Assembly: GCA_017506865.1 (NCBI GenBank)
Contig: JAFCMP010000055.1
Coordinates: forward strand, 62,001 to 126,000
Direction: 5' to 3'
DNA: 64,000 nucleotides
Source: Tribonema minus
Taxonomy: Eukaryota > Sar > Xanthophyceae > Tribonematales > Tribonemataceae
This document shows positions 23,001 through 33,350 of this stretch, piece after piece. The notes below the pieces were generated by a model that was given only the letters and a program-made list of their open reading frames with translations, had not been told where the DNA came from and searched no databases. Each line of letters opens with the position of its first letter. Positions within the stretch are counted from its first letter, which is position 1. The translations under genes and the position numbers were made by a program.

Positions 23001-26000
23001 AAGCGTACTTCAGGCCAGTTCACCTGAGGACCGTTCCTAGGAACTTGCTCGGACTGTTCCAGGAACTACTTGTACAGACTCTCTAGGGCAGCTCTTCCCG
23101 GTGGCTTGCTTGGGTCTACACTCTTGTTTGCCAGCTGCTGGACAGCAGGGACTCATTGGAGCTGAGCCATCACAGATACACCAGGTGCGTGCCACTGGCC
23201 TTTTCTCCATGCAAGCGGTTAGCCTACATCCTGAGAGTAAGCTCCTGCTTCCCAGAAGGGCTTGGCCTGCTCATGGAGCAACCCAGATGCCTTTCCTTTT
23301 GGATCAATGTACCTGAAGGTTTATGGTTTAAATGAAATCTGGAGCTTAGTCATCAATGATTCAACCCCAATTTATCATTTTGAAATAGTTCATCTTCTGG
23401 ATCAATTATATCAATATTTGAAGTCATATTTGAGCTTCTGACACGAAAAATATATCAATACACTTTGTCTCAGCTACCTACTATGTAGTAGCCAGCACGG
23501 TAAGAATCATCATGGTTCATTAACATTTTTAACATAAGTCAACTGCGTCGTGTGGGCTGACTCAAATTATGATTTGTTTGCCGCTTTTAACTCGTGTTGC
23601 TTTTTAAAAGTTTTCTAGCATGATTTATTCAGGATGCTTTTGAGCAATTAATTGAGTAAGCCTTAGGGCCAATATGGTGTGATGGCATCAAGACTGTCAG
23701 ACTGGCTGTGCGTGCACACAAGGAAACTCCGAGGTGCTCAGTGCTTAGAACTTCTTCTAATTTAAAAGGTAAGTAAGTCAGACTAAGTCATAATTAATTT
23801 ACCTCCGAGTCAGTCTGGTGCTGAGAGTATCTGCGGTCGTCAGATCTGAACTAAACGCAACACACACAAAAATATGACCCAGCCCTCTTTATCAACTATA
23901 ATAAGCTTTTTGATACATTGCCAAGTGAAATCCACTTACAACTTATGACATCGATGTTAAACACAACATCATATATATTATTGTATCGAATCAAAAGATT
24001 GTAGAGCTCTCAGAGTTCTAGTAGTAGGTGATAAGATGTGGTTAGCCATCAAAGTGAATGCCTTCCACAAATGACCATGGTCACCGCTGCTGCGGCAATT
24101 GGCCACGAGTCAAACAGTGCCACCATATCCACAGTAGTCAGAGAGACTGCAGGGCCATGGTGTGCAAGCTTTTTAGCGTAGTACTGTACTGAAATATACT
24201 ACCGTATAGCTCGTAATTTTTTGATAGCTTTTAAAATGATAGTTGTTAATTAATATATGGTATTCATCATGATTGGCAAGCTCCTAGGGCAAAATGCAGA
24301 CTAGGCTGCTGCGTTGATGCAAACTTTTTGATTGCATAGGCAACCCGCCGGCCTACCTTGAGCCTTTCGAATACAAGACTTAGTCCTGGACCACAAGCAC
24401 CCAGTTCAACCAGTCAAACCTTGAAAGTCGCAACGGGCGTGCGCACTGCAGCTGCAGCACCAGTCACTGGCAGTTGATAACTTTTGTGATGACATTGTAA
24501 CACCGTGCTGGCAGTGCCTTGTTCAGCGAGAGTCTGTCACACTGTCAGTAACTGTAGCGGCAAGCACTTCTGTAAATGTTACAGTTGAACTCTGAGGTCA
24601 CTGTGACAGTGCCCTCAGGCTGCATAATATGAAGCCGGCGGTACTACCACCTGAACACAGTAACCTACTGCATTGGCAGGCAGATTCCATTATAGTATAT
24701 GCTCGTACTACTAGGTGAGCAAAGGAGAACGCTATGGATAGCTCGTGCTGAACAACATGGAACCACCGTGTCGCCGCACGGAGTGGTGCAAAACCCGTTC
24801 ATCACCTTCTGCACTACATGCATTCAAGAGCGCTGTCGCTACTAGCTGCTGAACCTCTGTGTTTGGGGCTGCCGGATCAGCAGGCTGGAGCTGGCCTACC
24901 GAATACGTGAGACCTTTCCATACTGAACACCCATGCCTCGAACGCTAAAAAGCTTGCACACAGAAGTCTTTTTGCCTACAGTAGGTGTGGATAAGTGGCA
25001 CTGTTTGACTCGTGGCCAATGACTGCAGCAGGCTGAGCGGCGACCACGGTCAATGGTGGAAGGCACTTTTGGCTGTTAGTAACCATCCCTTGTCACCTAG
25101 AGCTCTACGATCTTTTGATTCGTTTTTCATATGTATTGAGATTATTAATCACACTGACAGTCTGTGGCACAAATTAGACGTAACGGTTTAGGTCCATGTC
25201 CGGACGGTCGCCGACCTTCAAGTTGGGGCTGCGACTCAACATCATGACACTGTCAGGACAATCCCAGGGACTGACTGCGACCCTGAGGTGCTCAAAGTAA
25301 TTCAACAGCACTCAGTCTGTGACAGTGACTGTGTAACAAGGTCTGACTCAGCATCTTACTTGTGACCACTGCAGCGCACTCAGTCTGTAACAGTTGTAAC
25401 AGTACCTGTTGTGCTAATAGTATTTTCATTCAAGTTGTGCTTACCTGCAATGCCAGTCATGGGGACAGGGATGCCGACAAATCCGCTGATGGGATCATCG
25501 GGGTTATATTTTGCTAAATCTCCGTTGTCCACCGTTACATGCAGAGGAGTTCTCCCTGTCTGAAATGCGGACCGCGACGGTGTGCAGATACAAGCAACGT
25601 AGTGGCGGTCCAACACCACGCCACGGTTCGCCAATTTCTGGCAGGTTCAACAAAAAGCAACAGCGACAAGTGCGGCAGCCACAGCGAGGTCAGAATCAAA
25701 TGCCCGCATAGTACAGTAGATCAACAGACTTCAAGAAGTTTGAAGTGCGAAAAACGGGACCTGAATTGGAAAAATGGGATCCATGCTGCAGCATCAAACC
25801 ACTTTCAATGACTCAAATTGGCACTGCAAACTTGAAGTCTGGTAAACCCTGCCAATGTGCACTTTAACTGATGATCATGTTGATGTTGAGGTTATAAGGT
25901 GCAGGGACCAGTGTTGAAGTTGGTCAATATTCCAGGCAAATTGTTATAACTAAATGCTTATGGATGGGGCTAAAATTAATTCCGAGCGCAGCGAGGCCAT

Positions 26001-29000
26001 CATGGTCACTGGTAATGCATTATGATGCCCATGTCATCAGTTGATGACAAGATCTTGTTGATCTTAGACTAAGACTGTACTGCGGAATCAGCCAGTGAGT
26101 GCCATACAGTCGCACATCCCAAGAAGACATTCATCTAAGCAATGCCATGTCAAATGTGCAAGTGCCAACTTGAAAGAGTAAGAGTTGGCTGACAACACAA
26201 CTCAGCGGAGCCGCCCCAGGGGCAAAAGCACAGGAAGCACTGAGTACCATCCACTCAATGCAGAAAACAAAAAAAAACTGCAAACTTTCAAAAGGTCTGA
26301 CCCACACTATGTATCTATTGACCCGTCAAAACAAGACTGACACGTCAAGACGTTCGCTCCATCTGCGTACACCTCTGCGTAGGTAGGCATGCTAAGAGTC
26401 CGCACACTATAGTTTAAGCACTGGAAGCGCGGGCACGTATTGCATTTGTCGTGCACGTTGCGCGTGCACCAAGATGAAAGCACTGCAGCTGCCACTGACG
26501 CTAAGAGCACCGTGACGGCTGAAGTGCCAATTTTGCCAATTCTGCAGTGCGCGTTGTCATCGCCAGCACCGATAGATGCCGTGCGCATCATGATCGCTGC
26601 CGCATGCGTGCATAGACAAAAGCGCTGCGGCAGCTAGCAGTGACAGCATGTCTGATGCACCGGCGTCGCAGCACGTGCCAGCATCACACATCGCCATTGC
26701 ATGCACGTTGCAACAGAAGTGCCCCTGCCATGGCTGCAGGACCGCGGCTCACATGCTGTAAGTTAGTAACAGTGCTTGTAGCGTACATTGTCATGGCTCA
26801 TGTGCACCGATGGAGGCGCCACTGCTTGGACGCAAGTGCAGCTTCAGTGCCGTTGCTGTCACGAACACAAACGCGCTCAGCTGTACTGTAATCATCCTAC
26901 TGCAACAGAATGACTATGATGCCAATTAGTAATTAGAGTCAAATGTGTTTATAAACACATGAAATGCAATAATTATTCGGATTGCTGCCAGTGGATAAAC
27001 AGTGCTGCAGCAGGTGTTTTCAGCCTGTCGCTTGCTTGCTTGGCTGGCTGGAATTTACAGTCCAGGACCTGGTCCAGTGATTTCAGAATCGTGGCGCCCC
27101 GACCGCAAAGGCTATGCGACTCACGTGTTGGCTGGTGTGCCAGCTCGCATTTTGCAACGCAACGGCAATCCATCGCATGCTCCCTGTAGAACTCGCCAAA
27201 ACCTCCGCCACTCACTGACAGTCTGGCAGCTGGATACTCTCTGTGCGGGCGTTCCTGCGTGCCGCAGCCAGTTGTCTGCTTACAGATCACATTTACTGCT
27301 CACACAGCTGACAGCCTTGTGCAGCAGGCAGGGGCCTCACACACACGCTGCAATCAAGTTCAAACTATAACGTGTAGCCTGAGTTCGAGCCGCGCGCACT
27401 GGCAGCTGCGCCACAGCCGATGTTCCCGGACTGCAGTGCGTATAGAGGAGCTGCCAGCTACTAATATTTTAATATTTACACAAGCCCATTGGCGCGGGTT
27501 GACCGTGCCAGATCGGACCAATGGGCTGGCGTAAATCTTTCCCTACTAGTATTAGTAAGCATCAAGGACCCGCCATGATGATCATGATATTCCATGGCGA
27601 GCACTCAGTAGGCTAGGCTAAGCTCCGTGACGTTTCAATTTTCAATGTGGCCTTTAACTTCGTTGACTTACTACTATAGTATGTAGTGGCAGTTGAGGTT
27701 ACTGGTAATGTCCAAGTTAAACACAAAATATAAAAAGCGAGGCAAAAAATCGTTTTGATGCATTATTTATTCCTAAGGCATGAGTATTACACCAGTATCA
27801 ACACTACTTGTCAATGAGCAGAATTTGATTCTGAAGTCCATTTTTTTAAGGGTTCCCACCTGACAGTGTTTGTCTCGTTTTGATACAGGTCTCCATTTTC
27901 GCAATTCAAATTTCAACATCAGCCAGAAGAGGGAGGACCATTTTTTAAGAGGCCGATGCCCTATTTCTGGGGTTTGATTTGCCGGCTTCCGCGAGCGCGC
28001 GCGCGCTCTTTTGAATCGAATGCTATGATGTGCGCCAAAGGCATCAACTCATCACAACGGAGGAGTTAGCTATAGGTTTCTTAAGAAGAATTTATGTATG
28101 CACCAACGGCTACAATGCTACGTATCCGTTGGGCCCAAGAAGCTCACCACCTCACGAACGGGTCAAAAACAGAAATCAAAAATCAGTTCTTTCTATAGTA
28201 GCACCAAGATGCCGATGGCGTCAGTCTTATGAGAACAAGCATGGGCTACAGGATCCAGTCAGCACCGCAAACGGTGAAGATACAGAAGAGTTGATGCAAA
28301 TCCCGTGGGCGCAACTTTTTCAGTTTTTTTGCAAAAATGTCCTTTACGCTCGCCATGAAGCACGGCGGCGACACGGGGCCGCGCAGTACTACCAGCTAGC
28401 ATGAATGTACATCCTCTGCACCATAGTGGTAGCAACGCAGCGTACCGCATCTAGCAGGAGTGGGGTGCATCAACGCTGCTGTTCACATCAAGAGGTCCCA
28501 ACCCAAAAATGGTTTCTCAGCTGCAGCCACTTTGGGGTGATTCAGAAGCGCTTGGTAGGCAAGCACGACAGCATCTAAACCCATCGCGTCGCTGACTGCT
28601 GCTGTGGACTCGGAGTACAGCGCGCGTCAACGCCATCGACCAACATGCACGCTGCTGCCTAGGGTTACGGTTAGCGCCGAAAAGCGACCGAAAGCGACCC
28701 CCTTAGGTCGTCGGAAGAAACCCCGGAATTAGGGTACCGGCCTCTTGAAAGTCTGACAGCACCGAAACTTTGTCAAAATAGTATCCTATTCCAGGACGTG
28801 TGCTCACTGAAATTGAAGCCAAAACATGCAGTCAAAGCCCAAACTTTACTTCAAGCAATGCTGCCACAGACGCACCTCTAAATTGGGGGTCTTCACTTCT
28901 GCTCTGTTGGCATTCTTCCTGGAGTGGTAGGAGAAGTTGTTCCAGCCCCAGTCATCGATGATAATAGCGATGATGTGCGGTTTGGCGGGAATGCTGCTGG

Positions 29001-29076
29001 CGATGACGCGGTAACCGTGCAAAGCACCCATGGCTAAGAAGCAATGCCATGCGGCTGTCGCGAGCATGCCTGCCAT
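11009..29076 (-). CDS. Secreted sulfatase, arylsulfatase B/I/J-like (7 exons over 18 kb)
   Basis: Exons on the minus strand are 29076-28876, 25637-25445, 20967-20884, 16328-15947, 14852-14753, 13451-13011 and 11269-11009 (TAG). They total 1662 bp, or 553 residues, and every junction has GT..AG and a matching phase (0,1,1,2,0,0). Residues 1 to about 27 look like a signal peptide. IIIDDWGWN (residues 38-46) supplies the paired metal-binding Asp. Cys85 in ICTPSRSAFQTGR is the residue converted to formylglycine in active sulfatases. FAGKWHAG (Lys146, His148), ATHAVHSPL (His250), VVVADNGGP (Asp312, Asn313) and PLRGGKYGTLEGGIRG (Lys332) complete the usual active-site set. The last exon has NIFADPGERTN, typical of the C-terminal part. 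The enzyme should hydrolyse sulfate esters, probably of sulfated polysaccharide, in the secretory path or wall; the substrate cannot be told. Introns (3238, 4477, 4555, 1094, 1301 and 1741 bp) contain transposon debris. No break was found in the coding sequence. Confidence 0.94.
15565..15640 (-). pseudogene. Decayed copy of part of sulfatase exon 4
   Basis: Within intron 4, the minus strand reads LAQVNDHVDELAFITDI, clearly related to LAPVNDLMDEFSFITDN of exon 4. The surrounding frame does not continue the exon, and flanking splice signals are absent. A second copy lies at 15773-15825. These look like remnants of tandem exon duplication. Confidence 0.7.
15773..15825 (-). pseudogene. Second decayed copy of part of sulfatase exon 4
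   Basis: The plus-strand string GTCCGTAATGAAGATCAACT here matches GTCCGTGATGAAGCTGAACT inside exon 4 (15997-16016). Similarity continues for about 45 bases, through the VNDLMDEFSFITD codons. It lies about 160 bp from the true exon in the same orientation. Confidence 0.7.
16329..20883. other. Sulfatase intron 3 (4.6 kb)
   Basis: The intron holds a plus-strand retrotransposon remnant at about 18030-18673. The remainder has no recognised gene. A minus-strand open frame at 16632-17258 (208 codons) has low-complexity, unfamiliar sequence, and I do not call it. Confidence 0.7.
18030..18673 (+). pseudogene. Remnant of the 3' coding end of a non-LTR retrotransposon
   Basis: The plus strand encodes AIKGRDTVVHNRMRGALLRL, then after a frame change near 18120 PVAVETRRVPFLHLP, LLRMDLVLPDHSF, RVVDVTCIEVQ, KNHYSRQFDANCYSLATAAF and LYQRVMAYLAG. 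The order and spacing match the C-terminal part of the element at 46.5-48.4 kb (HTTQKRCLQRILRQ, YRADTVID, IVLDTSV, LAERVMAYTRG). The block corresponds to a PD-(D/E)XK restriction-like endonuclease. Similarity is at protein level only, so this is a different, older family member. The frame change and the missing reverse transcriptase make it dead. It lies in a sulfatase intron, antisense to the gene. Confidence 0.75.
21321..21432 (-). mobile_element. 5'-truncated retrotransposon fragment with 10-bp target duplication
   Basis: Positions 21331-21425 match 46439-46533 with three mismatches and no indel, that is the last codons and 3' untranslated region of the minus-strand retrotransposon. The fragment is flanked by the direct repeat GCCAGTGTAC at 21321-21330 and 21423-21432, overlapping the element by three bases. 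This is the expected footprint of a severely 5'-truncated target-primed insertion. It also fixes the 3' end of the element family. Confidence 0.85.
24279..24377 (+). mobile_element. Older 3'-end fragment of the same retrotransposon family
   Basis: The plus strand reads CTCCTAGGGCA, CAGACTAGGCTGCTGCGTTG, ATTGCATAGGCAACCCG and ATACAAG in the same order as the 3' end of the 46-52 kb element read on its own strand, with more mismatches than the copy at 21.3 kb. It is the third copy of this 3' end in the window and lies in a sulfatase intron. Confidence 0.75.
25638..28875. other. Sulfatase intron 1 (3.2 kb)
   Basis: No recognised gene. A 94-codon minus-strand open frame at 26307-26591 has a hydrophobic stretch and several cysteines, but no supporting similarity or splice context. 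Short dyads such as GCCCATTGGCGC...CCAATGGGC occur near 27483-27527. Confidence 0.5.
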
Positions 29077-29086
29077 GGTTGGTTTC

Positions 29087-29213
29087 GTGGCTGAAAGTCC
29101 GACTGCAGCCTTCTCCAGCTTCAGGATGTGCTCGTCAATACGATGTGGCTTACGATGTGGCTGAAAGTCCGACTGCAGCCTTCTCCAGCTTCAGGATGTG
29201 CTCGTCAATACGA
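29087..29213. repeat. Tandem duplication just upstream of the sulfatase start
   Basis: A 57-bp block beginning GTGGCTGAAAGTCCGACTGC occurs at 29087-29143 and again at 29157-29213, 70 bp apart. It starts about 10 bp upstream of the sulfatase ATG (29076, minus strand), so it lies in the 5' untranslated region or proximal promoter. Confidence 0.85.
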
Positions 29214-29841
29214 CGACAACGTTGACGACAACGCTGTACAACGCTGTCGAGCAGCCTTCCGGCTGAGATGTATCCGGGGGGCTGTGCTTGCGGGCATGCA
29301 GCGGTCACTGCATAGCTGCGGTTTTGGCTAAGTCCTACTAGTTGTATATCCCTCAAGGGACCTTCAGCTGGGGCGTAAAAGGTGGCAACGCACGAACACG
29401 AAGCTCAAGATCCCCTCGGGAGGAGCTCAACTCTCAACTGTAAGAAGTTTCACCGAGTTTTGCGACAAGCAAGCAAAAGGGATGCCGGCGGAGGCGCGGC
29501 GCGCTCTATAAGCTTACAGCCTTGGAAGTTACGAGTCGCGCAAGTTCCAGGTAATTCACCGCCACTTTGTGCTGGCAGGATGTCGTCATTTTGAAGAAGA
29601 AGAAGTTCACCTACTAAGTTAAACTTAGCCATCAGCCGGTTGTGGATAGTCAGCAGTTGCAGGTTTTCCTTGTCCTACACAGCAGCGCGCTCGGAGGCAA
29701 CAAGCGCCTCGGAGTATGCGCTTCCTTGAGCCGCAAGTTTGTGCAGGACAGAGGTCCTGGAGATGATCAGAGACACGGGACCCACACACACAGCGTGCAA
29801 AATTCAAGTGAAGCTCTGATCGATGACCATTGTGGTTGCAG
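29214..29841. other. No gene recognised
   Basis: DNA between the duplicated sulfatase leader and the MITE. It contains only short open frames on both strands (60-81 codons), none with a recognisable motif. Confidence 0.4.
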
Positions 29842-30348
29842 TACCGTATTATCTATAATTAAGCCCATGGGGCGAGTTTCTTCATGATTTTCCAAGCCCT
29901 CATAAAATGACGCCCCATCCTTAATTTTCGCTCATATAAATGTGCCCCCCCCCCTTTATTCTCACATGAATACGCAGCATGCACACTCTGCGTACGTGTA
30001 CTATGCACACTCAGTGACTCATGCTACATCACCACATTATGTGTGCGCCTGCATGCGCTGTCAGCAACGTGCAGAGCAGACAGAAAGGCAGCTAACAATG
30101 TAGCCAAACCCACAAAAACTTTGTCAAAAAGGCTCCTACAGGCAGCAGCTGGCTTCCGAAAGTTGAACTGGTTTCAGGAGCGGCGCAGAAGCATGCTGGC
30201 GCCTCATGATAGTTTTAGATGAGCTGAAATGGCTCAAACATTAATGCACCCCACCCTTTTTTTCTCCAAATATTAATGGCGCCCCAGCCCCCTTTTTTCA
30301 CTCTCTTAAAAAACTCGCCCCATGGGCTTAATTATAGATAATACGGTA
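29842..30348. mobile_element. MITE with 38-bp terminal inverted repeats
   Basis: The left arm TACCGTATTATCTATAATTA... (29842-29879) is repeated without mismatch in reverse complement at 30311-30348. The ends read gTA-CCGTATTAT and ATAATACGG-TAc, so a TA target duplication is likely. The interior (about 430 bp) has no open frame of note. It is rich in the words GCCCC, TTAATTTTC/AATATTAATG and short C and T runs placed near both ends. Size, arms and TA site fit a non-autonomous Tc1/mariner-like element. The autonomous partner is not in this window. Confidence 0.87.
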
Positions 30349-31344
30349 CCAGGATTCAATTTGCCTCGAAACTCAATTTCGAGGACAAGCATTTTTTCAC
30401 GCAGGCACAGCTTTCGGGCACAGCTTTGGGGAACTGTTCCCAAGCCACCTTCTGGTTTTTCAATAGTTGTGTGAACTTTCGCGAAGTACATGTAGCTACT
30501 GGTTTAAAATAATAGAATAGTCTGCTACAATAGTACCTACAACAGTAGTAGCTACAACATTTTGGTTCAAAAATGAAGTCTGAATGATCACAGAGCGTCA
30601 AGCTGGTTACATCTCTGATCTCGAGACTCTAATTTAAAAGATTCAAACTTTGACATACTGGTACCGTACTATCACCACAGTGACCGAGTCCACATCTGTT
30701 GAAAGCGCTTGCGACGCTGCAGGGTTGAATCAGACTGGCCAGTTTGACAAAGTGGTTCGAGTTCAGCGTGAGGAATTTTTTTCTTTTTCTTAAAAAATGA
30801 TAATTGCGCAGACAACCTGACTGCTGGTACGCACGATTGATGCCTTCAGCAGAGAGAATGCAGCGCAACATGTGCAGTCACGTCATCACAGTCGTATGTG
30901 CAGTGGCACCAGCAGATACTGGCGCAGCGCTCGTCAATGTTACAGTGTAAAATTAGCAGCTACCATTGTTGTTGGATACCTTTGTCGTTGGCACGCCTTA
31001 ACTTTTTCAGTTCAGCCTGAAGTGCAGCACTTTTCTTGGAATGCGGAGAGGATGTTGCAAAATTAACTTGTTGAACTTCCAACAACAAACAAGTGGGAAA
31101 AGTCTGAAGCTCCTATAATCAATTGAATTTCACGGATGAAAAAAAAGGGGGTTGTGCGTGAACAGAAGTAGGGCTTGGTGCAGGTCTTGCGGTACTACAT
31201 GTATCCGCGTGAGCACCGCATCCGATGAGTCATCATGAAGGTCATTTGCAGCAGCAGTAGCAGTTTTTTTGTTGGCCTTGTATTTGTTGACCTCGTATTC
31301 CAATGCTGTCCGCTCCTTCTGCTGTTACAGTACAGTGTGCTGAG
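30349..31344. other. No gene recognised
   Basis: AT-rich DNA between the MITE and the signal-peptide exon. Minus-strand open frames at 30356-30601 and 30629-30871 show no family signature. The right half should contain the promoter of the plus-strand gene that starts at 31345. Confidence 0.4.
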
Positions 31345-31581
31345 ATGCAGCCAAGTGGATGTCTCAAGGGATTTCTCAACCTACTCCTCCTTGGGGCCAT
31401 CAATACACTGTCACTCACTCAGGCTGACAGTGTCATGGTTGCGGGCCACAGTGATTCCAGAAATAATGGAGACTCTGGGCCGTCAGTGATCGAAATGCAG
31501 CCTGCAGCGCCATCAGTCAGCTACTGGACTGCGGACACACATGCAAGACGTCTTGTGACCATGCCGGAGGCTAATGCGACG
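31345..31581 (+). CDS. Candidate first exon with signal peptide of the PT-linker gene
   Basis: The ATG at 31345 opens MQPSGCLKGFLNLLLLGAIN followed by TLSLTQA-D. This is a classical signal peptide: a basic n-region, a hydrophobic core and a small-residue cleavage site around residue 27. The open frame continues 79 codons to GCGACG/gtaattt, a good donor leaving phase 0, and stops soon after if not spliced. The PT exon at 33935-34090 has a phase-0 acceptor, so the two can join in frame. Weaker possible exons between them are at 32823-32940 (APTIGDTASLALYVTIILP) and 32612-32740 (PVTTVCDSIQFASNIVVPF). Assignment to the PT gene rests only on strand, distance and phase. Confidence 0.45.
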
Positions 31582-33350
31582 GTAATTTCACAATTTGAGT
31601 GATTTGTACATATAATACTGCTGCGCTGGCTTCCTGATTCCTGTAGTATGCCTTCCTGTGCCAGGCAGTGTACTCTATTCAGCACCTTCCAGTGCCAGGC
31701 AGTGAGGTTTGAATTGCGAAAAACGGGACCTGTATTCAAAACGGGACCCACAGGGGTGAACTCTGCAAATGGACTTCTCTCAATTGTGATGACATGGGTG
31801 TCATATTCACGCCTAGAAACAAATAATCGGAGGAAAGATTTTTTTTTGCTCTCAGGATCTTGAGATAGACCATGTTGAACTTGGACTTGAACTTCAACTT
31901 TGAAGTTTGGCTAAGTACGGAAGTTCGACTCTAAATTGAAGTTTGAACAGTGCTCAGTGCTCATCATGGTAACCTAACCAACTTCGACACTGGTCCCTCC
32001 ACCTAATAACTTCAACATCATGTTGAAATTCAGCAGCGAACGCTGGCAGGGTTCAACCAGACTTCGCCAACGTGGTTTGATGCTGGGTCCCGTTTTCCAA
32101 TTCAGGTCCCGTTTTTCGCAATTCAATCCTAGTGTTACAGTACTCTATTCAGCCGCCTTTCAAATTTGTATCCATCCACCTTCGGGCCCCACGTCGCCGC
32201 TGGCTGGGACCTTAGAGTCTATCAGAGGGTTTAACTTACGGGAACGCTAGACTTGATATCATTGACAAGTGGTGACAACAACTGAATACCTGCCAGTGGC
32301 AGCTCCTACTAGTAATACTATCATGAGGAATCGTGCTCTGAATACCTCTCCAAGTCCACGAACCTGAACTTCTTGAAGGTGCAGCGACAGATTGAGGGCA
32401 ATTGCTTGCAGGGAAATCCAAACATCTCAAGGGAATCAAGATACTAACTTCAAGCCTGACTTGGAGGTGAAGTTAAAAAACCCGCAAAATTGAATGACAA
32501 GTTTCAGTAGTTCAGCTCAGTGCCATGAATGGAGGTTGCAACACCATCTTTTCATTTTGATTATGGACTGACTATAATAATTGTAGTGGCCGTGCTCCCA
32601 TCTACAGTACAGCTCCCAGTTACGACCGTCTGTGACAGCATTCAATTTGCTAGCAATATTGTAGTACCATTCTGCAGTACATATGCTGTTGATGACGCAC
32701 ACACCGCTGGCTCGTCTGCAATAGTTGACAGTCTGAAGCTGTAGTGATGTCGTAGTACGGTTCGGCAACTGATCAATTGATTGCCAGTCACTGTGGTTCA
32801 CAAAGTCAAAGTTGTAAGGCAGGAATCACAGCCACAGGCAGCCCCGACGATCGGTGACACTGCAAGCCTGGCATTGTATGTGACAATCATTTTGCCTTCT
32901 GCTGAGTATGACTACTCAGTCCGGTGCAGTGATGTTTTCGCAGGAGTCTGTAGCAGCTGTTGTGGCACCTGCCGGTGGTCGTGCCAGTGGTGCTGCTATT
33001 GCTGCTACTGCTGAGCAGCTGCTGCCACTCGGTGACATATGTATACTGCATTGAAAGGCACAGTGATTGCAGTTACTGTAGCTAACAAAATTTAAAGTAG
33101 ATATTGTTGCACCGACACTTAGCCCTGCCATTCACTGCGGCACTCAATGACATGCATACTGCATTTTAAAAAAGGCACTGCAGTTACTGTAGCTGACAAA
33201 GGTCATGATGTTGCATCAAGGCTTGGCGCGCGACGCGAGGTCGTCAGCAGCAATCACAGCGTCAGCCTAATGAGCCTGAGGGCATGCTGGTAGACAAAGC
33301 ATTCTCCTTAACCAAGTTCATTGGCTCCATATGCTTACTGCTGAAGGCAG
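31582..33350. other. Probable intron DNA with possible small exons
   Basis: Two plus-strand stretches look protein-like but lack clear splice partners: 32612-32740 and 32823-32940. An alanine-rich frame (ESVAAVVAPAGGRASGAAIA) starts after TTTTCGCAG near 32943. I cannot decide which, if any, are used. Confidence 0.3.

Larger units (their letters stand above)
20968..25444. other. Sulfatase intron 2 (4.5 kb)
   Basis: AT-richer intron DNA with no recognised gene. It contains two short 3'-end fragments of the 46-52 kb retrotransposon (21321-21432 and about 24279-24377, in opposite orientations). A 20-bp direct repeat of GACACCCTCAAGGTCAGGCT occurs near 22191-22230. Dyads of the type TGACAGT/ACTGTCA recur throughout. 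Confidence 0.7.

Noticed and set aside
26307..26591. 94-codon minus-strand frame with a hydrophobic segment in sulfatase intron 1
   Set aside because: It could be a small nested membrane protein, but nothing beyond an open frame supports it.
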